DNA of 8,593 nt from Selenomonas sp. (GTDB lineage: Bacteria > Bacillota_C > Negativicutes > Selenomonadales > Selenomonadaceae): the NCBI GenBank assembly GCA_017940705.1, contig JAGAYB010000012.1:1-8593 (forward strand). The letters are read 5' to 3'. The number at the start of each line of letters is the position of its first letter. Position 1 is the first letter of the stretch. This document shows, one piece after another, positions 1 through 5,612 of this stretch. The notes under the pieces were generated by a model that made no database searches, was not told the origin of the DNA, and saw only the letters and a program-made list of their open reading frames with translations. Made by a program: the position numbers and the translations under genes.

Positions 1-506
1 CCGCCTTCAACGGGCAGGAAACCGATTTCCCCTGCCGCCGCTGCCGCCCCATGAATCACATGACCGTCCAGCACCAAGGCTCCGCCTATACCGGTACCGA
101 CAAAGACGCAAAAGGCGCTTTTAGTTCCTTTGCCTGCTCCCAGCCAGCTTTCACCCAAGCCGGCTGCATTTACATCATTTTCCACTGTACACGGCAGATT
201 GGTAAGCTGTTCGATTTCCTGCTGCAGCTTCATGCCCGTGTAGCCGGGAAAATTAGGCCCGGCAAAAATGATTTCGCCTTTATCGGCATCAATAAGCCCC
301 GGCGAACAAACGGCCACTCCCTCTGCCGTACCGCACATCTTTTGCAGGTCTGCCACGATAGCGGCTATTTTCCGGGGAATATCGCCGCTGCCATCGGCTT
401 CGACATTTGTCAGCATCTGACCATTGGTCAAAATCTGCCCCGTTTCCGTCAGCATCGCGTATTTGATTGCCGTGCCGCCGATGTCTATGCATGCATACTG
501 CTTCAT
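1..506 (-). CDS. ROK-family sugar kinase, N-terminal part (3' end outside window)
   Basis: The ATG at 506-504 is preceded by AGGAGG (512-517) at 5 nt spacing, and 168 codons remain open to the window edge. ROK proteins phosphorylate sugars such as glucose, N-acetylglucosamine or N-acetylmannosamine in the cytoplasm, or act as repressors. No DNA-binding domain precedes the kinase fold here, so a kinase is favoured. Visible motifs: the phosphate-binding DIGGT at residues 8-12, ENDVNAAGLGE at 109-119 with the likely catalytic base Asp111, GTGIGGA at 137-143, and AGEIGF at 158-163. In zinc-binding ROK proteins the last motif ends in His (GEIGH); here it is Phe163. The usual cysteine cluster lies beyond the cut, so zinc binding cannot be judged. 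The substrate is unknown. It is transcribed divergently from the YihY gene. An amino-sugar substrate would suit the GH84 gene nearby, but that is only inference. Confidence 0.93.
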   Translation of the reverse strand, partial: MKQYACIDIGGTAIKYAMLTETGQILTNGQMLTNVEADGSGDIPRKIAAIVADLQKMCGTAEGVAVCSPGLIDADKGEIIFAGPNFPGYTGMKLQQEIEQLTNLPCTVENDVNAAGLGESWLGAGKGTKSAFCVFVGTGIGGALVLDGHVIHGAAAAAGEIGFLPVEG

Positions 507-524
507 TGTCTCCTCCTGTATCCA

Positions 525-569
525 GTCAGGCTGTAAGCTGCAAAACCAGCCCCTTACAGCCCTACTGAC
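525..569 (-). promoter_or_regulatory. Inverted repeat in the leader of the ROK kinase gene
   Basis: A perfect 9-bp inverted repeat (GGCTGTAAG at 529-537, CTTACAGCC at 553-561) encloses a short CTG/CAG pair (538-540, 547-549) and is flanked by a further GTCA/TGAC match (525-528, 566-569) with a 4-nt bulge. On the minus strand it ends about 8 bp before the AGGAGG of the kinase. It could be an operator or an mRNA hairpin near the ribosome binding site. It is not an intrinsic terminator for either gene, since no T-run follows it in the needed position. Function is inferred. Confidence 0.5.
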
Positions 570-627
570 AAAAAGATTTCTACTTTTTTTTGAAAATACC
601 TGCAAAAAATTTCAAAAAATCTATTTT

Positions 628-646
628 TATGTACATTTTATACATA
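628..646. promoter_or_regulatory. Inverted repeat TATGTA-N7-TACATA in the divergent intergenic region
   Basis: TATGTA (628-633) and TACATA (641-646) form a symmetric 19-bp site 64 bp before the YihY start, in an AT-rich stretch of the 203-bp divergent spacer (507-709). It could be an operator. A possible weak promoter lies further in: TTCACC (661-666), an 18-bp spacer and TAAAAT (685-690). That promoter would give a very short leader. Neither is proven. No small gene with a convincing ribosome binding site was seen in the spacer. Confidence 0.3.
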
Positions 647-697
647 GGCAGGGAAAATTTTTCACCTCGTAGAATTATATCGGTTAAAATCATATAC

Positions 698-703
698 AAG
701 GTG
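698..703 (+). promoter_or_regulatory. Ribosome binding site that fixes the YihY-family start
   Basis: AAGGTG lies 6 nt before the ATG at 710-712. The reading frame is open to an ATG at 590, but those 40 extra residues are basic and polar, unlike the family, and have no ribosome binding site. The start at 710 is therefore preferred. A GTG at 701 is in frame but overlaps the binding site. Confidence 0.75.
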
Positions 704-709
704 ATTCTT

Positions 710-1639
710 ATGGATAGATTAGTACAACTCCTCCTCAAACGGCTGACGCCGCTATGGGAAACTATATATTTCTTCTATCAGCGGTTCATCGGCTACCACC
801 GCATTGCCAGCTGGTTCGACATGGCCTCTGGCACAACCTATTACTTCCTGCTGGGGTTCCTGCCCTTTCTGGTCTTTACGGTAAATTTAATGCTCTTCGT
901 CATGGCCTCTCAGGTAGATGCCATTTACGGTATAGCGGCTCATTACCTGCCGGAGCGCATGGCCGGGCCGCTGATGAGCGATATCACGCGCATTATGGCC
1001 AGCCGCAGTTCCCTGTGGATGTGGGTGACTGGTATTTTCTCCCTGTACAGCTTTGTTCAGGGGCTGGTGATACTCACACGGGCCACCGACAGCCTCGATT
1101 ATGCCCACACAGAAGCCATGGCCCGAAATGACCGTCACAATATCCTTGTATACGCCAAAGGCATTGTCTTTACCTTCGGCCTGATGGTGGTCATCTTTCT
1201 GTCTCTGGGGCTTCCCGTCTTTGGCAATTCCCTTGTCTACTATTTAAATGAAAGCACACAGTTCCCGTCAGTTTTCCTTTGGCTCTGGAATTTTCTGCGC
1301 GTATTCCTGCCCTTTGTCGTGCTGGTCGTTTGGCTCACCTTCTTTTACATTTTTGCGCCGCACTCCTACACGCCGCCTTTCAGACAGGCCTTTATCACCG
1401 CGCTGTTGGTCACTTTTTTATGGCTGGCCGTCACAGGCATTTACAGCTGGTGTATGACTCTCATCCCCAGCATGGGCATTGCCTACGGCTCCCTCTTTGG
1501 TCTGTTTGCCCTATTCGTCTGGTTCAAGTTTATAGTTAGTTTCATTATTTACGGCATTGAGTTTTTGATGGCCTTAAACGAAATCGAACTGCGGCATAAA
1601 ATCGCCGCCCTGCAAGCACAAAAAACGCCCTCTGATTGA
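710..1639 (+). CDS. YihY/BrkB family inner-membrane protein
   Basis: This 309-residue integral membrane protein belongs to the YihY/BrkB family, long mislabelled ribonuclease BN. The molecular function of the family is not settled. After a basic N-terminal segment (residues 1-40, with GYHRIASWFDMASGTTYY, a typical family start) about six hydrophobic segments are visible, roughly at 42-67, 103-124, 146-172, 188-216, 228-250 and 256-285. The last contains IAYGSLFGLFALFVWFKF, which matches the conserved YGSLG-type C-terminal signature. The short tail (289-309) is charged and presumably cytoplasmic. It is the only plus-strand gene in the window, divergent from the ROK kinase and convergent with the secretion ATPase, so it is probably monocistronic. 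Its TGA stop lies inside the terminator hairpin that follows. Family assignment is firm; role is unknown. Confidence 0.9.
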   Translation: MDRLVQLLLKRLTPLWETIYFFYQRFIGYHRIASWFDMASGTTYYFLLGFLPFLVFTVNLMLFVMASQVDAIYGIAAHYLPERMAGPLMSDITRIMASRSSLWMWVTGIFSLYSFVQGLVILTRATDSLDYAHTEAMARNDRHNILVYAKGIVFTFGLMVVIFLSLGLPVFGNSLVYYLNESTQFPSVFLWLWNFLRVFLPFVVLVVWLTFFYIFAPHSYTPPFRQAFITALLVTFLWLAVTGIYSWCMTLIPSMGIAYGSLFGLFALFVWFKFIVSFIIYGIEFLMALNEIELRHKIAALQAQKTPSD

Positions 1640-1651
1640 GAGCGTTTTTTT
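1620..1651. terminator. Bidirectional intrinsic terminator between convergent genes
   Basis: The hairpin has arms 1620-1632 and 1638-1650 with a 5-nt loop (1633-1637). It reads AAAAAACGC, a C/A mismatch, CTC, then GAG and GCGTTTTTT. The T-run (1645-1651) serves the YihY gene. The A-run on the left arm gives an equivalent T-run for transcripts of the minus-strand ATPase gene. The stop codon of the YihY gene (1637-1639) lies inside the hairpin. Confidence 0.85.
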
Positions 1652-1659
1652 GCCCTGAT

Positions 1660-1684
1660 TGACTTGTCAAAAATTGACAGGTCA
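1660..1684. repeat. Inverted repeat made of two TGAC-NN-GTCA palindromes
   Basis: TGACTTGTCAA (1660-1670) and TTGACAGGTCA (1674-1684) pair over 11 positions with one T/G wobble and a 3-nt AAA loop. Each arm is itself a TGAC-NN-GTCA palindrome. The right arm overlaps the stop codon of the ATPase gene (1682-1684). It may be an mRNA 3'-end hairpin or a protein-binding site. Three more TGAC-NN-GTCA sites lie inside the ATPase gene at 1812-1821, 1838-1847 and 2040-2049; the one at 1838 is part of a 13-bp direct repeat of 1658-1670. Confidence 0.55.
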
Positions 1685-2830
1685 GCTGCCGTATAAGACG
1701 CGCCGCACTTCCTCCGGCGTGGTCAGGTGGGCGGCGGCCTTATTTTCCCCATCAGCCTGCATAGTTTCCATGCCGCCAGCACAGGCCAGACTCTGCAAAG
1801 TTTCCTGACTTTGACCGGTCAGAATCGCTTCCCTAATTGACTTGTCAACCACCATCAGTTCATGGATGGCCAGCCGTCCACAAAATTTATCAGTTGTCCC
1901 GTCCACCGACCTGCGTACCAGCCGCTGTGCCAGCACACCTGTCAATGTTGCCGCCAGCAAATAAGGCGGCACCCCCATTTCCAGCAGGCGGAAAACCGTT
2001 GCTGCGGCATTTTCCGTATGCAGGGTCGTGAGAAGCAAATGACCTGTCAAAGCCATTCTGACCGCCATCATGGCTGTTTCTTCATCGCGAATTTCCCCTA
2101 AAAGAATCCCCTGCGCATCCTGCCGCAAAATCGCCCTGAGTCCGCTGGCATAAGTAAGTCCGGCTTTGGGATTTAACTGCACCTGATTTATCCCGGCAAT
2201 ATGACGTTCTATGGGGTCTTCAAGTGTGATAAAGTTTCTTTCCACCGCGTTCAACTCGCGCAGGGCTGCGTATAAAGTTGTGGTCTTTCCCGAGTTCATC
2301 GGCCCGGTGACAATGATAAGCCCGGACGGCCGATGGATGAGCTTGCGAAAACTTGTCTCGATGTCCCTGCTAAAGCCCAGCTGACTGAGTGACAGCAAAT
2401 CCTCCTGCATATTCATCAGCCGCAGTACCAGCATTTCACCACCGGACACCGGCATGGCTGCCACCCTTATGTCCAATTTTTCCTTGCCGGCGGCAAACAC
2501 AAAGGAACCATCCTGCGGGCGGTTGCGGACGGCAATGTCCATCCCGGCCATGACCTTTATCCGGGAACTCAGGCGCGCTGCCAAATCGGCAGGCAGTCGA
2601 TAAGGCAGCTCCTGCAATAAGCCATCACAGCGACAGCGGAAACGTACTTCCTGCCCCACTGGTTCAATGTGAAGGTCACTTGCCCCCACGGCTGCAGCCT
2701 GATTCAGCAAAAAATCAGCCAGCCTCACAATGGCACTGCTGCTTTGCTCCGCTGCCGCGATACCTGTTACCATTTGCTCGCTCTGGCACTGCTTTAGCAG
2801 AATATGCCAAAATTTTTCATCCTCTGACAC
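1682..2830 (-). CDS. GspE/PilB-type secretion or pilus assembly ATPase, short form without zinc loop
   Basis: This is a 382-residue cytoplasmic hexameric ATPase of the type II secretion/type IV pilus/competence family, which drives pilin polymerisation. Visible motifs: the N2 domain with ASDLHIEP near residue 52, Walker A GPMNSGKT at 176-183 (family usual GPTGSGKT, so the key Gly-Lys-Thr is kept), Asp box TLEDPIE at 202-208, Walker B ILLGEIRDEE at 242-250 and His box ALTGHLLLTTLHTEN at 260-274. The N-terminal MshEN/N1 domain of PilB and GspE is absent. The C-terminal CxxC...CxxC zinc loop is reduced to a short linker with a single Cys (317). In length and architecture it resembles ComGA or a minimal GspE. 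No platform protein or pilin gene is adjacent. The GTG start is chosen because AGGGA precedes it by 5 nt; a TTG at 2848-2846 would add six residues but has no ribosome binding site. The exact system served is unknown. Confidence 0.9.
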   Translation of the reverse strand: MSEDEKFWHILLKQCQSEQMVTGIAAAEQSSSAIVRLADFLLNQAAAVGASDLHIEPVGQEVRFRCRCDGLLQELPYRLPADLAARLSSRIKVMAGMDIAVRNRPQDGSFVFAAGKEKLDIRVAAMPVSGGEMLVLRLMNMQEDLLSLSQLGFSRDIETSFRKLIHRPSGLIIVTGPMNSGKTTTLYAALRELNAVERNFITLEDPIERHIAGINQVQLNPKAGLTYASGLRAILRQDAQGILLGEIRDEETAMMAVRMALTGHLLLTTLHTENAAATVFRLLEMGVPPYLLAATLTGVLAQRLVRRSVDGTTDKFCGRLAIHELMVVDKSIREAILTGQSQETLQSLACAGGMETMQADGENKAAAHLTTPEEVRRVLYGS

Positions 2831-2861
2831 AAATATCCCTGCTCTCAATTAAGATATTTGT
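2829..2861 (-). promoter_or_regulatory. Hairpin enclosing the ribosome binding site of the ATPase gene
   Basis: On the minus strand ACAAATATC (2861-2853) and GATATTTGT (2837-2829) form a perfect 9-bp inverted repeat with a 15-nt loop. The AGGGA ribosome binding site straddles the loop and the 3' arm, and the first two bases of the proposed GTG start (2830-2829) fall in the stem. This could limit translation initiation. A 9-bp match at this spacing can also arise by chance. Confidence 0.35.
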
Positions 2862-2880
2862 CTACTTCTTGACATACATA

Positions 2881-2893
2881 TAAAAATCCTGCT
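2881..2893 (-). repeat. 13-bp intergenic repeat AGCAGGATTTTTA, copy 1
   Basis: The minus strand reads AGCAGGATTTTTA, identical to the copy at 5599-5611. Both lie in intergenic DNA about 50-60 bp upstream of a minus-strand start: the ATPase gene here, the acetyltransferase gene there. With the following bases the two copies agree at 15 of 16 positions (AGCAGGATTTTTAYAT). It could be a shared upstream promoter element or chance. Confidence 0.4.
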
Positions 2894-2906
2894 CCTGTTA
2901 TATAAA

Positions 2907-2939
2907 AATGGACTATGACGCCTGCCGTCATAGTCCATT
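2907..2939 (-). terminator. Strong intrinsic terminator of the GH84 gene
   Basis: A perfect 14-bp stem (2907-2920 with 2926-2939) closes a 5-nt loop (2921-2925). On the minus strand the hairpin starts just 3 bp after the GH84 stop codon and is followed by TTTTTATATAA. It ends the hflX-ynbB-acetyltransferase-GH84 transcription unit and separates it from the ATPase gene. Confidence 0.9.
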
Positions 2940-2942
2940 GCT

Positions 2943-4364
2943 TTATTTATTGTTCTTTTTGCCATCTATATGTTCGGCCAGCTCGTTTAGGAAGGCTCTG
3001 ACGCAGGTTTCCGAAATGCGCTCCGTCTTGTCGTGAGTGATTACTTCCTGCATTTCTTTCTTAAAGACAGCTTTTTTATCTGTCTCTCCTGCCAAGACAG
3101 CCAGCCCTGTCAAATCTGCTTTAATGATACGGCGCAGCTGAGCCAGCTGTGGCTGACATTCAGCCAGCTGCTTTTCCGTCAGCTGCAGCTGCAATGCGGC
3201 AACGCTCTTGTCAAGTTTTATTAGTTCCTGAATGGCCTTTTCCTTGTGACTGCTTCTGGCAGCATTATCTGCCTGCCAGTAATCATTGAACACGGCTCGC
3301 AGGGCAGCGCCGTCTTCCGGGCCGATAACCGCCCAGGACACTACCATGTGCTGGCTGTGGTCAGCAAAGGCTTCCATGTCGGCTGCCAGCCTGCCATACT
3401 GCTCAGCCAGGGCTTTCTGCCATGACTTACGGGCATTGTACTGTCCGGGATTCTGGGCATAGTCCGCGCCGGTAGCCAGACTTATTTTTGACAGCTCCGC
3501 ATGCTTCATGGGATTGAAGAAAATTGCCGGTATCACCGATGTCTGCGGCAATTTTTCCACAGGTCCCAGAGCCAGCTTAGCCTCCAAATAGTCACTGACA
3601 GGATAGTTCCACCAGATGCCGAGCTGACGTCCGTACAAGCTGCAGGCCGCCTGATAATCGGCATCCGTAAGACCGTCCGGCACTACCTTTTCCCCGGTAT
3701 AAAGTACCATGATATTCTTATCCAGTGTCTCGGAAAAGTCCCGGGTGTATTTCTTGACAGCACCGTTTTCCACCATGTCCTGACGGAAATATTCCGTGGG
3801 GACGGTAATCAGCGGCGAAACATCGGGATGCTTAGCAATAAAATACTCATTTACCCAGTTCAAAAACTCGGCCTGACCGCGAGCGTCCTTGTTTTTAATA
3901 TCGTCAAAGAATATCGCAAAGTCACGAACCCCCAGCTCATACATGGCGGTGAGTTTCTTTTCCATGGCCGCCCTGTCCAGCACGCCCTTATAACCGGAAA
4001 GCTCAATATCAAGCCCCGGGGAAATGGCAAAGATAAAACGTACATTGTTGGCTTTGGCGGTATCTACCAGCACCTGCAAATCAGCCAGCTTATCCTTTGG
4101 ATACGGCTCGCGCCACTTAGCGCGGTGATAGGGGTCATCCTTCGGCGCATAGATATAGGCGTTAAGCTTATGGTCAGCGCAGAACTTCAGCATATCCAAG
4201 CGTTTTTCCTGCGTCCATGGCGTCCCATAGAAGCCCTCCACAATGCCCCGTAAGGGAATAGGCTCTGCCCCGGAGGTGTTTGTATTGCCTAAACAAAAAC
4301 CACAGGTCAGTACAGCCAGACACAACAGCCATTTGATTTTACCATGCAAAAAATCCTTTAACAT
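2943..4364 (-). CDS. Exported GH84 beta-N-acetylglucosaminidase
   Basis: This 473-residue glycoside hydrolase of family 84 removes terminal beta-linked N-acetylglucosamine by substrate-assisted catalysis. Residues 1-33 form a signal peptide: basic start, hydrophobic core LLCLAVLTCGFCL, and probable cleavage after SGA. No good lipobox is seen, because the residue before each Cys is unsuitable. The (beta/alpha)8 domain begins at once with RGIVEGFYGTPW (39-50) and has NAYIYAPKDDPYHRAKWR (68-85), the catalytic aspartate pair in FFDDI (Asp154, Asp155; equivalent to Asp297/298 of Clostridium NagJ), and WWNYPVSDY (251-259), whose Asn and Asp contact the sugar. The N-terminal domain found in NagJ and the Bacteroides enzyme is missing. 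Residues about 365-470 are a charged, Gln/Leu-rich helical region. The ribosome binding site overlaps the stop of the acetyltransferase gene, so the two are co-transcribed. Natural substrate unknown; chitin oligomers, peptidoglycan fragments or host glycans are possible. Confidence 0.93.
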   Translation of the reverse strand: MLKDFLHGKIKWLLCLAVLTCGFCLGNTNTSGAEPIPLRGIVEGFYGTPWTQEKRLDMLKFCADHKLNAYIYAPKDDPYHRAKWREPYPKDKLADLQVLVDTAKANNVRFIFAISPGLDIELSGYKGVLDRAAMEKKLTAMYELGVRDFAIFFDDIKNKDARGQAEFLNWVNEYFIAKHPDVSPLITVPTEYFRQDMVENGAVKKYTRDFSETLDKNIMVLYTGEKVVPDGLTDADYQAACSLYGRQLGIWWNYPVSDYLEAKLALGPVEKLPQTSVIPAIFFNPMKHAELSKISLATGADYAQNPGQYNARKSWQKALAEQYGRLAADMEAFADHSQHMVVSWAVIGPEDGAALRAVFNDYWQADNAARSSHKEKAIQELIKLDKSVAALQLQLTEKQLAECQPQLAQLRRIIKADLTGLAVLAGETDKKAVFKKEMQEVITHDKTERISETCVRAFLNELAEHIDGKKNNK

Positions 4365-4374
4365 TTTACGCCTG

Positions 4375-4383
4375 CCTCCTTTA
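4375..4383 (-). promoter_or_regulatory. GH84 ribosome binding site fused to the upstream stop codon
   Basis: The minus strand reads TAAAGGAGG: the TAA stop of the acetyltransferase gene runs directly into a near-perfect AAGGAGG, 10 nt before the GH84 ATG (4364-4362). This layout points to translation from one mRNA and possible reinitiation. Confidence 0.85.
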
Positions 4384-5538
4384 TATCTTAAACATTATAT
4401 TGTGCTTGTGGAGATATTTCGCCAATGGCAGCCACAAGCAAATCCATAAGCACGTATACAGGAAAATACTAAGGGGAATATTGCCTATCCCCTTTAAGGA
4501 AACCGACCATAGCCAGGTATAAAAAGGCTCCCCGGAAGATGTTTGTACCATTCTGATGGTCATCAGCACCACTTCCGGCAAAATGTAGAATAAAATGGCG
4601 TTCTTACCCAGCCATTGCCAGGGAGCGCACAGCCATGACATGAAATCCGGCATAAAGGAGAAACTGATTTCCAGCAGCGCCAACAGCCACATAAACAAGC
4701 CGCTGGTCAAGAGTGCATAAGGTGCCGTCCACAGAGTTTTGCAAACTATATCCATATAGCTCCACAAAGCGCCTGCCAGCAGCAGTACACCGCCATGCAG
4801 TATCATTTTGCTCACCCGTTCAAAGGTCGGCGCATTCTTTGTGGTCAAATGACGGCCGGCCAGAATACCAAAGAGCATGGAGGCCGTAGAGGCAATAGTA
4901 CCGTAAAGCCCCTCGGGGTCAAAATTCTGTCCCATATAGCAATGGACAGACCCCGGGAAAATTCCATCAATGACCATGCTGATATTATCATCGGGACTAA
5001 AGGGGCTGGTGGTATCATAAAGATGAAAACATACCGAGGAAAGCAGCAGCAGCAAAAAAGCCATTGTATTCAGCAGGTCATCGCGTTCCAGCCACCAGGC
5101 CAGAATCATACCGCAAAAATAAACCAGCCCCAGCCGCTGCAATACGCCCATAACCCGGCCATGCTCCATAATCTGCGCCAATAAACCGGTGGATGCCTCA
5201 CCGGGATAAAAGATATGCTGCAAAAAAAGCGGTACCTGACAGAGTATCAGTCCTAAGAATATCAATATCAGGGAGCGCCTAAAAATACGCCAAAAAATAT
5301 CATCAGCCCTGTCCTGTCCATACTTGGAAAGAACCAGCGCCCCGGCCGTCCCCATGGCAAAGATAAAGCCGGGCATGACTAAATCCGCCAGTGTTATTCC
5401 CTCCCATGGGGAATGCAGCAGCATCGGATAAGCCTGCGTAAACTCAGGCAGGCCGTTTACCAACAGCATACAGGCTATGACCAGTCCCCGGAACACATCC
5501 AGCGACGGCAGCCGACGATGTTGTGGTCTAAGTAACAT
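4381..5538 (-). CDS. HGSNAT/NagX-like transmembrane amino-sugar N-acetyltransferase
   Basis: This 385-residue multi-pass membrane protein resembles the catalytic region of heparan-alpha-glucosaminide N-acetyltransferase (HGSNAT) and bacterial NagX (DUF5009/DUF1624 group). In HGSNAT the acetyl group of cytosolic acetyl-CoA is passed across the membrane to glucosamine. Family motifs seen: SLDVFRGLVIACMLLVN (12-28), HSPWEGITLADLVMPGFIF (42-60), where His42 matches the active-site His of HGSNAT, GRVMGVLQRLGLVY (127-140), DPEGLYGTIAST (207-218) and APWQWLGKNAILFY (305-318). About ten hydrophobic segments are visible. The ATG has AAGAAGG (5546-5552) 7 nt upstream. It lies 16 bp before the GH84 gene on the same strand. 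A functional link is inferred: acetylation of glucosamine outside the cytoplasmic membrane or during uptake. Acyl donor and acceptor are unproven, and another O- or N-acyl acceptor cannot be excluded. Confidence 0.85.
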   Translation of the reverse strand: MLLRPQHRRLPSLDVFRGLVIACMLLVNGLPEFTQAYPMLLHSPWEGITLADLVMPGFIFAMGTAGALVLSKYGQDRADDIFWRIFRRSLILIFLGLILCQVPLFLQHIFYPGEASTGLLAQIMEHGRVMGVLQRLGLVYFCGMILAWWLERDDLLNTMAFLLLLLSSVCFHLYDTTSPFSPDDNISMVIDGIFPGSVHCYMGQNFDPEGLYGTIASTASMLFGILAGRHLTTKNAPTFERVSKMILHGGVLLLAGALWSYMDIVCKTLWTAPYALLTSGLFMWLLALLEISFSFMPDFMSWLCAPWQWLGKNAILFYILPEVVLMTIRMVQTSSGEPFYTWLWSVSLKGIGNIPLSIFLYTCLWICLWLPLAKYLHKHNIMFKI

Positions 5539-5567
5539 GCTAAAACCTTCTTTATCGTCAATAATTA

Positions 5568-5607
5568 TTTATACTTGGATTTTTTTCGTGAAAAAATGTA
5601 AAAATCC
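5568..5607 (-). promoter_or_regulatory. AT-rich putative promoter/operator region before the acetyltransferase gene
   Basis: The 74-bp spacer (5539-5612) contains on the minus strand a TATAAA (5573-5568) fit for a -10 box, with only a poor TTTTTT at the -35 position. Just upstream lies a near palindrome, TTTTTTC-GT-GAAAAAA (5581-5596), nested in a second inverted repeat GGATTTTT/AAAAATCC (5577-5584, 5600-5607). The hairpins are too AT-rich for a classic terminator of ynbB. An internal promoter with an A-tract or operator is the likelier reading. Confidence 0.35.
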
Positions 5608-5611
5608 TGCT
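5599..5611 (-). repeat. 13-bp intergenic repeat AGCAGGATTTTTA, copy 2
   Basis: Identical in 13 bp to the copy at 2881-2893. It begins 1 bp after the ynbB stop codon and about 60 bp before the acetyltransferase start. Confidence 0.4.
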
Positions 5612-5612
5612 T

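Noticed and set aside
51..672. Plus-strand open frames opposite the ROK kinase and into the spacer
   Set aside because: The minus-strand frame here encodes clear ROK motifs; the plus-strand products match no family I recognise.
590..709. Upstream ATG at 590 as the start of the YihY-family gene
   Set aside because: There is no ribosome binding site, the added residues do not fit the family, and AAGGTG precedes the ATG at 710.
2831..2848. TTG at 2848 as the start of the ATPase gene
   Set aside because: It has no ribosome binding site; the GTG at 2830 has AGGGA at good spacing. It remains possible.
3135..3191. Five CAGCTG hexamers within 57 bp
   Set aside because: They encode repeated Gln/Leu residues of the helical tail of the GH84 protein, so protein composition and codon choice explain them.
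3501..4253. Plus-strand open frame of 250 codons opposite the GH84 gene
   Set aside because: It mirrors a strongly conserved GH84 coding region, has no family resemblance and no ribosome binding site that I could see.
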